This document shows positions 10,766 through 22,351 of a DNA stretch of 64,000 nt, piece after piece. This stretch comes from Favolaschia claudopus (lineage: Eukaryota; Basidiomycota; Agaricomycetes; Agaricales; Mycenaceae): NCBI GenBank assembly GCA_037176885.1, contig JAWWNJ010000241.1, positions 124,001-188,000 on the forward strand. The letters are read 5' to 3'. Under the pieces are notes generated by a model. The model saw only the letters and a program-made list of their open reading frames with translations. It was not told where the DNA came from and searched no databases. Made by a program: the position numbers and the translations under genes. Positions within the stretch are counted from its first letter, which is position 1. Every line of letters starts with the position of its first letter.

Positions 10766-11650
10766 CTCATCATTCCCAAAAGTGACCGGAAATTCAATTA
10801 TTCTGTGGGAATCTTGTTGTATTTTTATCGCTGAAGTGAATGTTCATGCACTTTGGCATGCTTTGCCCACATATTGACCAAGAGTTTGGTCCAAAACCTT
10901 TCTGGACGCACTGTAAATTGAAGACAAACCGATCAGTCAAATTTTGATGGTAATCAACAAAACTTGTGCAATGTCGCTGCTTACAGGACAAGGACTGCAA
11001 TTCTTATGCATGAATATTGTTATTCAGATGCTCCTCATCAATATACAAAGGTACAATGTTGGAGACTCCTGCTAAACCCGCAAAATTTGGGCTGTTAATT
11101 TTGATTGGGCCATTTTCAACTTTTCAAATTTGTGTGTGGTATCCTTTCTGTTGTATCAGGTCTAGAATGGGAGTCATTTTGCATTCCATATATGAACCAT
11201 GATATGTTTAGCTAGTGAAGAAGTTCTTTGCAGGGTTAACCACCCTCGAGACCCCACCATTCTAACTGGTCAACTGAATTTTAGCGATAAAGTGCAAAAA
11301 TTTGTTTCTGTCATTTCTATCGGAATATTTCACCCACAGTGGGGATACAAAGTGCTTGGTATGTAGCCATAGAGTCCTTACATAGATTACTTGCACTCCA
11401 ATTAGCTGCCCATGAGCAGTTCTCTGATCTGGAGCCGATCTTTCAGGAACACTTTGATTTTCTCTGTGTACAAACACACACAACGTGAATTGAAATGGCT
11501 CTGGAGTGAGCTATATACTATGCATATGCGGGAAACTTGGGGGATCACCTATTAATTGTCCAAAATGTTTCAACAGGTCCAAAAACCGTGGGAAAATCAT
11601 GTGATTGCGTCGAAATTCCGGCATTTCCGGTCACTTTTGGGGATGATGAG
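10766..11650. mobile_element. TA-flanked MITE, family B copy 1 (885 bp)
   Basis: Inverted ends CTCATCATTCCCAAAAGTGA at 10766 and its near-exact complement ending at 11650 are flanked by TA at 10764-10765 and 11651-11652. TA duplication points to Tc1/mariner-type mobilisation. The TIR resembles those at 54197-54752 and 55555-56090 (shared core AAAGT.ACCG.AAT). There is no coding capacity. Confidence 0.75.
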
Positions 11651-11652
11651 TA

Positions 11653-12419
11653 TATCCACCTACAAACCTCTATACTACACAGCAATTGGTTGACCCCTTT
11701 CTTTTAGCACCACATTACGCCCTCGAGGCTCGACGTCTCACATTGATACAGTGAAATATATTTGATCGCCGAAGATTCTGCCGCGATCAAATTCCCTTAT
11801 CGGGCGCGCACGTTGCGGCGGAAAGTCAAGAGTGGCCGAGACCGCGGGTTCGATGGATTTGATCAAATCGTCGGAGCTTCTGAGCTTACCGAGTGGCTGT
11901 ACCAGGTGGTTTCGCAATGTTAGTGTTGCTGCGAGCTGAGGTGAAGGAAGTTGGAGGTGCTGATGTATCAAAACTTGATCCACCTCGAGCTGACGTCATC
12001 TCGTCCTTGTTTGGAAGTTTGCCCTCAAAAGTTACTTTTTTTGCTTTGTTTTTATTGCCTGAGTTGCTAGCAGTTTGGATATGCTCCTCAGGAGGAAGCA
12101 TCTCGTTTTTCTGGTGCTAAGAACTGTTTTTGAGTAACAGATCCAAAACCGGTCTCGAGGTGCCATCACCTCGATTACCATACGTGGTGGGGCTGTACGA
12201 GTCGAGGTGAGTTCAGCTCCGAGGTACCTCCACCTCGCGGCAACACTATTTCGCATATGCTGCAGTTCAAAACCTCGAATGGAGAAAATCTAGTTGCCAA
12301 ATGCTTCTACCGTCTCTCCGATTCTGACGATTCTGGATCCTCTGTTGCTGTCTTAGACAACAGATCCGAGATTTATCTCCAGCTCAGGTCGACTCACAAT
12401 GGGTACACAAGATGTCATC
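11653..12419. other. No gene recognised
   Basis: Contains several CACCTCGAG/CTCGAGGTG-like words near 11990 and 12155-12240 but no clear terminal repeats. Open frames on both strands are short and not family-like. Confidence 0.4.
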
Positions 12420-12797
12420 AACGTGGGACTTAGCATGTGATCGGGCCAGGGACTATTGCCGGTTGACCCGGCCTTGTGGGAATTAGTTAGTACATGTTTG
12501 CCACACCTAGCGTGGGAATCCTTAGCCTTTCTTCTCTTTGGATTCTCCCTCGCTAGGTGCGCTGTAATGTATTCCTAGTAGCGTCTTTAAGTAACTTTGG
12601 ATTCTCCCTCGCTAGACCCTCGAGACATCTCGGGTCCTAAAGGTTGCCCTTACAGCAGAAGAAAGGCTTCAAGGGATTAACTGGTCAAGATTGCGCGCTT
12701 TGGCGATTTTTCAGACGCTTCGTCGGACTCCTCCTCTGCTGTCTCGGACGCGCAAACCGCGAATCTTGCCCCCTCCTCCCCCTCTCTAGAACCCACC
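12420..12797 (+). mobile_element. Presumptive leader/LTR of the Gypsy element
   Basis: Non-coding sequence directly upstream of the Gypsy Gag start. The 20-mer TTTGGATTCTCCCTCGCTAG occurs twice (about 12537 and 12596). LTR borders could not be set because no second LTR is visible. Confidence 0.35.
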
Positions 12798-13511
12798 ATG
12801 ACCGACTCTGCCGCCGCTGCTGCAGCCGCCGCCGAGCGGATGGACAGGCTCGAGGGGACTGTTGACCGTCTGGTCGAGCTTTTTCAAACTGCTGCCAATC
12901 CTTCCACTACTACTGCTCCGACCCGTGCCGCTCCTCCAGAGCCTCCGGCCGAGAGTCCAGGACTCTTTGCCAACCTCACGCCGGCAGCAAAACGGTCCTT
13001 CGACCGAACCCCCTTTCGTCTTTGACGGCGACCGCTCGGCTGGCCGGGCGTTCCTTCACTCAGCTCGGACTTACATCCGACTGGTTCCGGAGGCGTTTGT
13101 CGAAGGTGGCGAGATGTCTGAGGAAAAGGCAGTGCATTTCACCATGTCCTTTATGTCCAAAGACTCTGCGCAAAAATGGGCTGAGCGCATTCCATCAAAA
13201 CCCCTTTCCCCTTCCTCACCTGGGACGCCTTCACCAAGGAGTTCTGCTCACGCTTTGTCGAGGAGAACGAGCGAGACCACGCCCTACACAAACTCGAGTC
13301 TAGGGCATACTATATGGGCTCCCGGGATGTCTTCAAGTACACTGATGACTTTGAAGACCTCTTCGACCTTGCTGGGTTTGCTGACGCGTTGGTCAAGGTC
13401 ACCAAGTTCCACTCTGGCCTTGACCCTGCCATCAATGCGGCCATCACCTCATCCAGCGACCCTCCAGACCTCCGCGACTACTTACATGGCTTGGCAGACC
13501 CGAGCGTATGA
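12798..13511 (+). pseudogene. Ty3/Gypsy Gag, frameshifted
   Basis: The N-terminus starts at ATG 12798 with an Ala run and the coiled-coil-like MDRLEGTVDRLVELF. Near 12985 the frame must shift to continue TEPPFVFDGDRSAGRAFLHS and the conserved QKWAER, and near 13195 it must shift back to read LTWDAFTKEFCSRFVEENER and the later KFHSGLDPAI. This is the Retrotrans_gag order of fungal Gypsy elements. Two shifts plus truncation at 13511 (no zinc knuckle, no Pol) make it a dead fragment. Confidence 0.85.
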
Positions 13512-13534
13512 TAGCAGACACAACTTCATATCAA

Positions 13535-13910
13535 GCCGGAATTTTGCCCAAAATTCTTTGAAACTTGAGATTTAGCAGGAACTTGGAGTGGGTTTATAGG
13601 CAAAATTCGCATTTTAGAGAAAACGAAGTAACCCTAGTCTAGGGTTAGAAAAGCGCGAAATTTCTGCGCAAAATGTCAAAAGTGTGTGTACCTAACTTGC
13701 GATTTTGGGAAAAAAAGGCATCAACCCATGGCCTAAAGTTAGTCAGTATCTCAACTCTGACCCCAGCAGACATCCATGGCAGAAATCTCCTGGTTTTGGT
13801 TGAGTTTTGGTCAAGGTTCAGTGGTGCGGCAGACATTTGATGCGCTGATGGAATAGTACAGCCACCGGCTATGTCTCGGCCCGGACCGAAAGCGCGAAAT
13901 CCGTGGAAGG
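13535..13910. repeat. Dispersed repeat R, copy 1
   Basis: Shares many short blocks in the same order with 21890-22265, including TTTGC.CAAAAT, GAGATTTAGCA.GAACT, GGTTTATAGG.AAAATT, TAGGGTTA.AAA.GCGAAATTT and CAGCCACCGG. The copies are diverged and no terminal repeats are clear, so the element class is unknown. Confidence 0.6.
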
Positions 13911-14369
13911 AAAAATGATTTTGTGGATTTTGAGACTTTTGACCCGAGGGATCTCTAGTCTTCCTTCTTATGGTCATTTCTGCACAGTTTCAATACCATT
14001 GGGTGAAAACTGAGTGCACAGTAACAATTTCCAAATTAGGTATCTGACTTGTCACGAAGTTCGGTCCGCTATCATACCGCCAGTACGAATCACACGTGCG
14101 GGCTCGTGCTGCTGGGCTTCTCCCGAAAGCCCCCTCAGCTCCGCCAGCCGCTCGCTCACGTCCAGCAGCCCCAAGTACTATGGGTTCAAGTGGTTGAAGG
14201 CCGACGACAAGACAAACACGAACATACTGTTAGGGTCTTTTTCTGATGCCGCTTGACAGGTCGCCCCTTGGGCATATCAAGGTTGATCAAGTCGAAAATT
14301 GAACGCATAGAGTATATTGAGCAACTTGCTCCTACTTCCCAATGGTCACTTAGTGTAGCGGTTATAGTA

Positions 14370-14667
14370 GAGAGTTTGCGGTAGCCACCGGGTGGCTCCA
14401 CAGCGGCTCTAACGGCATGCGGTGCAGACTGGCGCATTTTAAGCCGAAATCCCAAGGTTTTTGTACAGCAGCTGATGGGCAGTGAATATTGAAGCAGGAT
14501 GGGCTTTTTTCCTGCTCTCAAATCCTCCTAGGCATCGACGAAATGAGGCTTGAAGTCGCTCAACCAGCCGCCAGAGAGCCACCGGAAGCCACCATTTTGT
14601 GGAGCCGTTTCGTAACGCATGCCGTTGGAGCCACCAGGGAGCCACCCGGTGGCTCCCGCAAACTCTC
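14370..14667. mobile_element. TA-flanked MITE, family E copy 1 (298 bp)
   Basis: Inverted ends GAGAGTTTGCGG...CCGCAAACTCTC with TA at 14368-14369 and 14668-14669. Inside both ends lie GCCACC/GGTGGC words that are themselves self-complementary. The same termini bound 34088-34536. Confidence 0.8.
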
Positions 14668-14669
14668 TA

Positions 14670-15988
14670 GTGTAGTTTTATAAATCTCTCGCGCGGGTTC
14701 GGATAGCGGTACTAACAGAAAATGAAACCACCTTCAAAGTTCGAATTCAAATGGGTAAGCGAAGGGAGCACCCCGGTGAGTTGATTGAAAAAAAAAAAAA
14801 AATCTTTTATTCTACGAAATTGCTTGGTCCGCCGTCAAGAGGTACCAGGTCTTGTCAAGCTTGGTCAAGCCGTCAAGCTGATCAAGCCTGACCACCGCTT
14901 ATAAGGCTTTTCTGGACTTTATCAACCCCCCATATCTTGACGGCTTGATCGGGCTTGACACAGTTTTACAATACAAGTGCATACAAAGTGCATATTCGAA
15001 GAATCGAAATCATAGAGAACTACCTCTCGAGCACCCAGCTCACCGTCAACAAATGCGAGCTCAGTTCTCCCCGCTTCAACGTCCAGCATACAGAGATCGA
15101 GAGCTAAATCACCTTGCTGGTTCCTGCCTGTGGCTTCGAGATCATTTTTATTTGGGCGCGCTGCCTAGAATGCCTTTATCAATCATGCCTTTCTCATTCC
15201 AGCAACCTCGTTCTGACAACGTACACTTTATAACACAGGAAATTCGTCTGGATTGTATATTGATCTATATTGATTGAGGATTGCATAAGTACAGTAAGAC
15301 ACTTTGGTATCTTGTCTCCGGGGTCCTCCCGCCCGGGGATCAAATATGGACTGATAACTCCGCCAAAAGTAATCTTCCCTGAGCTCTACAGTCTATGTTG
15401 CCAGCCTAATAAGTCACTGGAGATATTTTTAGATGTTCAACTCTACGCTTTCGCTGCTACCAATCGTGCGCTGACATTCGGCACCACCTAGGGTACGCGG
15501 GACGGGCACGGTTCGATTATCTTTTCAAGACGCCTCGGACGTTCGGCACAACACATATTCGGTGATACCCGGATAATTTCCCACTGTCTTTGCAACTCCA
15601 AAAGTGCTGAAATGAGCTTGGATACAGTCTGTTCTGCTTGAGATTCGTCCAAAAATGCATTTCTGATCTTTTCGCCCTCGTTTGCCAGGATTCTCTCCGA
15701 AGCAAGAGCTGTGTCGAAGGAAAATCACTTTGCCATCACTTATTGATTGCTTACATCCAAATCGGGAAGTCTGATCGCCGCAATTCATCAAATCACGGGC
15801 AAGCACTTACGGTTTCTGTGAATTGAAGAATATTAGTGTCCAAAGCAGAAAGTTTGAAATTTCAAGGACCTTATCTGTGGCCGTTGGCCAGTCTATTTTA
15901 ATACTTTGTATTCACTGTAGAAATCAAGATTACAGCGCTTTGCATAATTGATGACAGTTGCCTAAAAAAGAAATATAAAACAAAGTTT
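14670..15988. other. No gene recognised; GTCAAG-rich stretch
   Basis: Around 14830-14960 words such as GTCAAG and TTGACGG recur in both orientations. A 15-A run sits near 14789. The remaining 1 kb has only short frames without recognisable domains. Confidence 0.4.
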
Positions 15989-16783
15989 TGATGCCGCTGG
16001 ACCACTTCCCTTATTGAGTTCCGTGACTGACTCCCACTTTCGCGCAATTTTTGACTTCTTGGGCATCAGAAAAAATCTCAAAAGCTTCAGGGAGCACTTA
16101 TACCCAGTGTTCGTAGTGAATCAAGCCGGCTGCGAGCGCGTTTTTTCAGACGCTGGTAATATTCAGTCGCCGCGGCGCAGTCGGTTAAAACTCGAGAAGA
16201 TCGATAAAATGACCAAGGTGGGTTTTGTACGTTCTATATGGTGCTTGCTGAGGTTTTCGCGCGATAGATTCGTGCCTCCATCAAAGCCGATCACATTGCT
16301 GAAGGCATTCCTTCGAAGAAGCGTCCCCGGAAGAACCACAAATCCGTCGAGAAGCTCCTGAATGTCCCTCGGTATCGGTTCCTGCTTGAAGAACAGGATG
16401 AAGACTCGTCTCAGCAACACCACAGCCTCGTCTCATCTTCTGCTGACTGGAGAAGTGAGGTGGCGCGGTGGATTGCTGATGCTCAGGAAGCCGAAGATGA
16501 AGAGCTCGCCGAACAACTTGATGAGGAGTCTTCCGAGGACTTTCCCGAGTCAATTTCCACTGCAGCATCGACTTCTCGCACCTCTCGCACAAAGGTCAAG
16601 AAGTGGGCGAAGACTACGCTGGCAGAACTCTTCGGTAATGCACCTAATCCAGTTCGCCGTAAATTCTCGAAGAAGGCAATCGACGCAGAGGCTGAGCTCA
16701 TGGAGGCTCTAGCAGAGGCGGAGGAGGATGCCAGGCCGGACGATGGGGCGATTGAGTGTTCGGATGACGAGTATGTACCGTAA
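15989..16783 (+). pseudogene. hAT transposase, C-terminal part
   Basis: The first exon contains the hAT dimerisation signature AGCERVFSDAGNIQSPRRSR. A 50-nt intron (16218-16267, GTGGGT..ATAG) joins in frame to an exon beginning RASIKADHIAEGIPSKK and running through an acidic, Glu-rich tail to a stop at 16781-16783. The catalytic region and BED finger are missing upstream of 15989. It is a different lineage from the hAT gene at 36826-40580, whose signature is CERVFSSSKD. Confidence 0.8.
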
Positions 16784-17125
16784 ATCACTGTATTTACCTC
16801 TTCCTAACGCGGCGAGATATTTTGCCTAAAAAGGAAATTAAGCCTTAAGCCTCGCCGGACCTCGAATTTAAGCCTTAAGGGCGAACACTGCTTATACCAT
16901 GTAAATAACTTAGCTACCCTCGAAATACAGGCCAGGGTGAGTGGTGTCGCAGTACTTTAGTGCCAAAGGGGCCGTGGGAAGTAATTTCCAGATGAGATGA
17001 TTATATAATAGCGGGACCCTCCTTATACTTACCTGGGGCGCGGTAAACTACAGACTAGTTATTTGAGTGCAGAAATACTTGCTACACTTGAACTCGTTCG
17101 ATTCGTGCTTTCAACACAAAATTCA
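16784..17125. repeat. TTAAGCCTTAAG-type palindromic island
   Basis: Around 16836-16885 the words TTAAGCCTTAAG and TTAAGCCTTAAGGG are iterated, ending GGGCGAACACTG. The neighbouring word AAAAAGGAAATT also flanks the similar island near 27905. The rest has no gene. Confidence 0.45.
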
Positions 17126-17131
17126 GCCTTT

Positions 17132-17348
17132 ACCGGGTACTAGGCCCTATTAGGCGCCTACTCGGCGCCTATTCCGGACGCCTGCTAGTACGCTAGTAGT
17201 ACGCTCGGCCGCACGGATCCGCCTTGGTGTTCACACCGGCACGTCACGTGCATCATATGGTCTTGATAGCCATGAATGATCCGTTTATTCGCTTGCCTGA
17301 GCGGACTTGCAGTCCGCAATAGGTGCCTAATAGGGCCTGGTGCCCGGT
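17132..17348. repeat. Fold-back repeat with iterated TAGGCGCCTA words
   Basis: 17132-17160 pairs with 17320-17348 with a few mismatches (ACCGGGTACTAGGCCCTATT against ACCGGGCACCAGGCCCTATT). Palindromic AGGCGCCT words follow the left end. No target duplication could be set, so a MITE is likely but not proven. Confidence 0.6.
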
Positions 17349-18093
17349 GGAGGCCCAATCTTGGTTGGAACAGGTGAAATGAATGATTGTAAGTGTGATA
17401 ACTTCTCTTGTGCTCAAATCACCTGTTTTTAGGTGAAATTCATTCATTAAGCCTCAGACTGGGCCGTGAAGTATGATTTATTTGTCACGGTTTTTTTTTC
17501 CTTTTTGAGGGGGGTTGTCAAAGAGCCCTGTGTCTGATCGGCTATGATCGCTCACCTCTTGAGGTACGATAGGAGCGGCTTGTTTACATAATACTTTCAA
17601 TGACGCAATCACATGACCGTGACTTGTTTGATTTGTACTTTCTTTTCCAATTCCACGCTTTCATAATCCTCGTTCTTGCCAATCTTAGATCTGGAGTAGC
17701 AGCAGCTACTTCAAAATTGAAGTCGTCGGGCGAAGGTCAGTTAAAGTGGTCCGTGAACAATATATGTATGTATAACTAATACTCTATACGCGGGTTATTC
17801 GTCGCATCCACAGACATAGTACATGAGCCTGGTTTTTTGGCCCTTTTTGACAAAAGTTCTGGTTCGCCGGCAATCAACTTTGTGTCAGCATGGACGATTC
17901 GCTCATGTCCCATGATGCCGACAGTGCCAAAAAGATGCGCTTTTTCCCCGACTCCGAGCCTAATGGCGCCTTATTCCGGGCCAAATCACACAATGGGCGG
18001 ATCTTTCCTGTTCATGAGCGGAAATAGGATCTCCTGGCCACGCCCAACTCCCCCTTCCCCACCAATATCTAGCCAGCCACCTTGTGGCGAGCG
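17349..18093. other. No gene recognised
   Basis: Holds a T-run near 17491 and short frames. A plus-strand frame at 17889-18026 starts MDDSLMSHDADSAKKMRFF and has a coding-like look, but it is only 45 codons long and has no recognised family. Confidence 0.35.
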
Positions 18094-18132
18094 AGCGCGC
18101 CGTCATGATATCTTTGTTCGGGGAATTCGGTA
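18094..18132 (+). pseudogene. Splice-site remnant of a Tc1/IS630 transposase exon
   Basis: Reads ERARRHDIFVRGIR and then GTAAGT. In the intact transposase (42268-42461) the matching exon end reads MRARRHDFFVRGIR and then GTATGT, so both protein and splice donor agree. Nothing of the following exon is seen. It is short, so the call rests on 12 of 14 residues plus the donor. Confidence 0.45.
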
Positions 18133-18279
18133 AGTGGGAGTAACCATACTCGAGTATCTGCGTGATTTTTATTCATACGCTCGTTCGTCGGATCGCCTAT
18201 AGGTTGGGACACCGGCATACACAACCTACATGTACGTTTGAGGTCATTCCGCCCAGAGGCGCATGAGAAACGCAGCCCA

Positions 18280-20283
18280 TTAACAGTGCAAGTCGGCATC
18301 GTCTATAGTGCTAACGAAGGCGGAAATGTGCTCGACATTGACCACCCCTGTTAGAGCAATTTTTCTCAACCCATCTCGAAATTCCGAGGTGGCTGAGCGA
18401 AGAGGCACTGACACTAAACGTCCAGCACTGCCATCGGGTAACATTGCGAAGTGAAGGCTAAACCGGCCTTTGCTTGCTATCGCTCGCGCGAGTAAATCCG
18501 GCCAATGTGAGGCAGGTAGGTGACCATCGTTCACATCAGGCACTTGAAGTCCATGCACGGATGCTTTCACCTCTCCGTTCCTGTAATCAAAAACTGTGAT
18601 CAAGTCTACAATGGGGTTTTCGACCCATTTCACAGCCAACTGATGGCCTATCTGTGTTTGTTGGCTCTGATAGTCGGCATGCACAACCGCGCGCAGAAAC
18701 CGCCTTGCATATCGAGTGAGGGGGTACTGAAAATCTGCATCATCGTTCAACAACAATGCAGTAGGTGACATTCAAGAAGCCTACCTCTACACGAGGTTCG
18801 ATACAGGAAACAATATTTGCGATGCCCCCTCTGCCAGTCGAGTCGTTGGCACTGCCGGGAGCAGTAGAGAACTTCACGACACCCAGAACAACACCTAAAC
18901 TGTGCCTTGGGCTGAATGTGACCACACTTGACAGCTGCTATGTCAGTATCTGGAACCCAAACATGTCCAACCTCTTACCCCAACATTATCACAGGCCCAT
19001 CTGCTGGAACCTTGGGTTTCAATTGATCTGGACACTGCCAGTCGCGACACCGAGGTTTCGCAAAATGTTGCCCATGCCTCTTGCACATTGCGGTGAGAGA
19101 TTGTGCCCACCGGACACAAAGTGTACCCTTTTGCAATATTAATGTGATGGAGAACTTCGGGATAGATTGTGGCTGGAGTTAAAACATCGGACAGAAGTGA
19201 AGAGATATGCTGGGTTGCGAAGGATGAAGAAGCATACTGGGCACATGCAAGGAGAGCAGGGATAAGGCCAGCCTCGAGGGCAACACGAAGGGCGTGAAAT
19301 CCTTGACGGACAGTAAACACAAGAGACAGGGTGGCCAAGCATCGCTCAGCTACGAAAACAGCTCTAGATGAGCAAGCTGCATTCAAAGCAGTAGCGCCGA
19401 AGGCGATTGTAACAGCTCTGACCAGATCCGGGGAAATCAGAGGAAGTGAACGAGATACCCGACCTGAATTTCTATCAGGTGCTTGCTGCATACGCTGCCA
19501 AAGACCAAGCACAAACTCGAGAAGGTGGAGGGCTCCATTTGAAAGGGCAGGCACCACCTCAGGTACAATTAACTGAAGGTGGGCAGCTACGATCGAAACG
19601 GGATCTCCTGCCTCCTCCACAATTGTGAAGGTGTCGGTGGCCTGCAGAATAAGGGCAAGGCCCTCATGCAGTCCATCTTCTAGGCGTGAGATGTCCTGCC
19701 TATGCACCAATTGAACCCAGGCGCGTGTTGCGATGCTGGCAAAGCCCGGCGAAGATACGACCATTGGAATGTTGGGAGCATGCTCACACATGCGTTGACT
19801 GAACAGAAGGAAAGACAGACAGAGGTCTTCTTCCGAGGGAATCCCCAGGTCAAACAGACCGAAGAACTCGCGAAAGAGCTGGAAGAATTCCACCCATACT
19901 AGAACTCGTGGCCAGAGATCTTCCCCGGATTGTGGCGGGACATCCACGACGGTTAACACTTCCAAGACGAGAAGTGACAATCGAATGGTAGGGAAGGCAT
20001 CCTGCATTGCACAATCAAGTGCAGAGGCGGTGGGGATGCGAACAGGGTCCAGCAAACAGTGGTAGACAGGCAGAAGGACCTTGAGATTGCCGTTCCGACG
20101 GACCCCAAACATGAACAAAAGAAATGGCTCGATGTCTGGGGGTGAAGGATGTGGTGTGCAGGCTTTTTCCAGCATTCGCTGTGCCCAAGTGAGTGCGCAC
20201 GTTCAGCGTTGTAGGTATGCCATACTTACCTGCGTGGCCGCTGGGAAGTGGTTCAGAGAGGACAGGGACAGCGCAGCGTGCAT
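18280..20283 (-). CDS. MYND zinc-finger protein
   Basis: The start is ATG at 20283. Exon 1 (20283-20230, MHAALSLSSLNHFPAATQ) joins across a 51-nt intron to a long helical region typical of agaricomycete MYND proteins (KVLLPVYHCLLDP, LWPRVLVWVEFF, ATIYPEVLHHI). The zinc finger follows: ACDN, then KCGHIQPKAQFRCCSGC and YCSRQCQRLDW..GHRKYC, giving the Cys/His order of a MYND domain. A 50-nt intron (18784-18735) then joins to LTRYARRFLRAVVHADYQ and a C-terminal domain ending at 18280. The join just before KCGH (near 18945-18985) could not be made in frame with a normal intron, so one indel or an odd splice lies there. MYND fingers bind proline-rich peptides; the substrate here is unknown. Confidence 0.8.
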
Positions 20284-20938
20284 GAAAAACGGTCCTTATG
20301 AATCAGATGATCCTGAAGAAGAGGGGGGACACGTACTACGTATGCCACGTGACTCCTGATACATGCTTCCCCATTGGGCCATTCCGTGGCAACCCCGCCA
20401 TTCCAAGGGTGATGGCAAATCCGTCGCCAGACCGATTAAAGCCGATGGCCACGGCCAGTAAAACCCTCGGCAATCTGAGGCTATTTCCGGCGAAATAAAG
20501 CCCTCGAAATGACCGATTTTTCCCATAGCTCGTCGGATAAATTTTTGGCCGGAGTCCCACACTTGGTTGAACATCGTGCGTAACGGCATTTCCTCCTGGA
20601 CCAAACTTCCCGGCAATGACTGGCTAATTACCAGCGACCAAGCGGGTGAGCTTAGAATGCTTCTGCAGACTAAGATAACTCATTATTCAAACGCTCCGAA
20701 AAAAAAAAAAAAAGAAAACAGGGCCAGGCCATCAGTCGCGTGACTTTTGACAGAAAATCACGGGGTCTTTGTCGAGATGTTGAGATCGTACGAGACGTCG
20801 CGAGCGGAGCGAGCGCAGCGGGGTTTGGGGCGGCCAGCCCCAACAAGCTGTGTGACCGAACGGAGGAAGGCCGGCGAGCGCAGCGAGTCGGCCGTGCCGG
20901 AGGCAGGGAGCTAAAGCTTGTTGATCGAAATGGTACAG
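20284..20938. other. No gene recognised; old end of a CTGTACC-type element
   Basis: A 15-A run sits near 20699, and GCGAGCGCAGCGAG-type words occur near 20805-20890. The last bases before 20939 read GATCGAAATGGTACAG, the inner-to-outer sequence of the TIR that bounds the transposon at 41579-45363. It abuts the next MITE at a shared TA. Confidence 0.5.
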
Positions 20939-21443
20939 TAGGGGCCACACAAATACGGTTACCCCACGTGATTTCACCTTTTTGTAGTCCGTTTGACCTG
21001 TATTTGAAATACATCCTTAGGACTCACCAATTAAATTATGGCTACGCACAGCGAGAACTGGAGGACTAGTTCCCAAATTGATCGGAGACTTCACAAATCC
21101 CATCAAATTTTTCGTTTTGCATCAATCGGGAACTAGTATCTCAGTTCTGCAGATTCTTCCAAGTTTCACGTGCACGCATGTAGGAGGTGTAAGTCCTCAC
21201 AAAACTGTTGGGCCAGATTATTTATTTTCTCTCAAATACAGGTCAAACGGACTACCCGTGTAGGCTCCATTCGGCTGTCGTGTCTTGGCGTCACTTAGCG
21301 TCACTTTGGAGCACTTGGGAAAAATTTTACGCCAAACTTTTGGTGAGAAATACTCTTAAGTGACGTCAAGTGCTCCGAAGTGACGCAACCGAATGGAGCC
21401 GTAGGTACATCTTCTCAAAAAGGTGAAATCACGTGGGGTAACC
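20939..21443. mobile_element. TA-flanked MITE, family D copy 1, truncated and with nested insert
   Basis: Homologous to 31320-31840 and 37995-38411, sharing GGGGCCACACAAATACGGTT and the internal sequence AGCGAGAACTGGAGGACTAG. The left tip is replaced by another element's end and the right tip is cut at GGGGTAACC. A small element (about 21263-21401) with ends GGCTCCATTCGG / CCGAATGGAGCC is inserted in its right half. Confidence 0.8.
21263..21401. mobile_element. Small nested MITE (about 139 bp)
   Basis: Inverted ends GGCTCCATTCGG..CCGAATGGAGCC, with inner inverted words GTCACTT and GGAGCACTTG. It interrupts the family D element between GGACTAC and ACATCTTCTC. A TA lies at both borders (21261-21262; 21402-21403 after one extra G). 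Confidence 0.6.
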
Positions 21444-21889
21444 AGTGGCGGCAAAATCTGATGTCATCCCCAAAAAAGGAAATTTTTATCAAACCGCCCC
21501 TAATCTGCCCTTGCCATCGCCGTCTGGTAGCGACAAGGGCACAGATCCATTGGAACGGCAAATCCACATATTGCCTAATGCATAAGGTTTTTTATCGACT
21601 ATCATAAATCTTGTAGAGTCTGACTTGGTGAGACTAAAGACTTACTTGAAACTTGCAAACTTCCTAATTAGAGCGATTTTTCCCCCGCTGTGCACTCAGG
21701 TTTAGAATCCAATTTTGCTGTGGGAAAAGTGTTGGACTCTGCCTGGAACATCCTTGGGCTTTGACTGTCCCTTCACAGTGTTTTGGGATGTTGCGGAAAA
21801 AACTGTTGCCTGGGTCAACAGTCTCCGTGATCCGAAAGTGATGGGGCGGCGGCAAAGTTCGGCCAGTTCATGGTCGAGTATGGTTGCAG
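21444..21889. other. Family C-like MITE end and no gene
   Basis: Immediately right of family D copy 1, the bases CAGTGGCGGCAAAATC, GGAAATTT and ATCAAA.CCGC parallel the start of the family C MITE (22758, 25946), so this is a diverged, solitary end of that family. The remainder shows only short frames. Confidence 0.4.
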
Positions 21890-22265
21890 CCAAAACTTCA
21901 TGACCAGTCGCAATTTTGCTCAAAATCCTTCGGGATTCGAGATTTAGCACGAACTAGGGTATGGTTTATAGGTGAAATTTTTATTTCAGAGGAATCGGAG
22001 ATACTCCTAACTTAGGGTTACAAAACGCGAAATTTGAACAGCGAAAAACCAGAATTGTGGGTACCAAACTCACGAATTTGAGGCAGGTAATCAAGTCTTT
22101 CTCTGCCATTCTGCCTCTGCAACCCCGGACCCCTTCTTCCGGACCCTACAGTGAAAGTGAAATCTCTTAACCAAGAAATCGGCAAAGACCCGGCGACATT
22201 GATGCTGCTGCACAGCCACCGGTCCGAGTGATCCGCAAAAAAAAGCGCGAAATTGCTGTGCAAAA
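21890..22265. repeat. Dispersed repeat R, copy 2
   Basis: Diverged copy of 13535-13910 in the same orientation. It abuts the truncated 3' end of the Tnp2 fragment, so it may be the element whose insertion cut that gene. Confidence 0.6.
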
Positions 22266-22351
22266 CACGGAAACTTCGAGAAATTCTAGACCAATGCATG
22301 ATTCAACAATGAGCCCTCTGAGCCATATAGTCAGGACAATATAGATACATA

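Noticed and set aside
13625..13650. CCCTAGTCTAGGGTTA as telomere-like repeat
   Set aside because: A single occurrence inside dispersed repeat R, with no tandem TTAGGG array.
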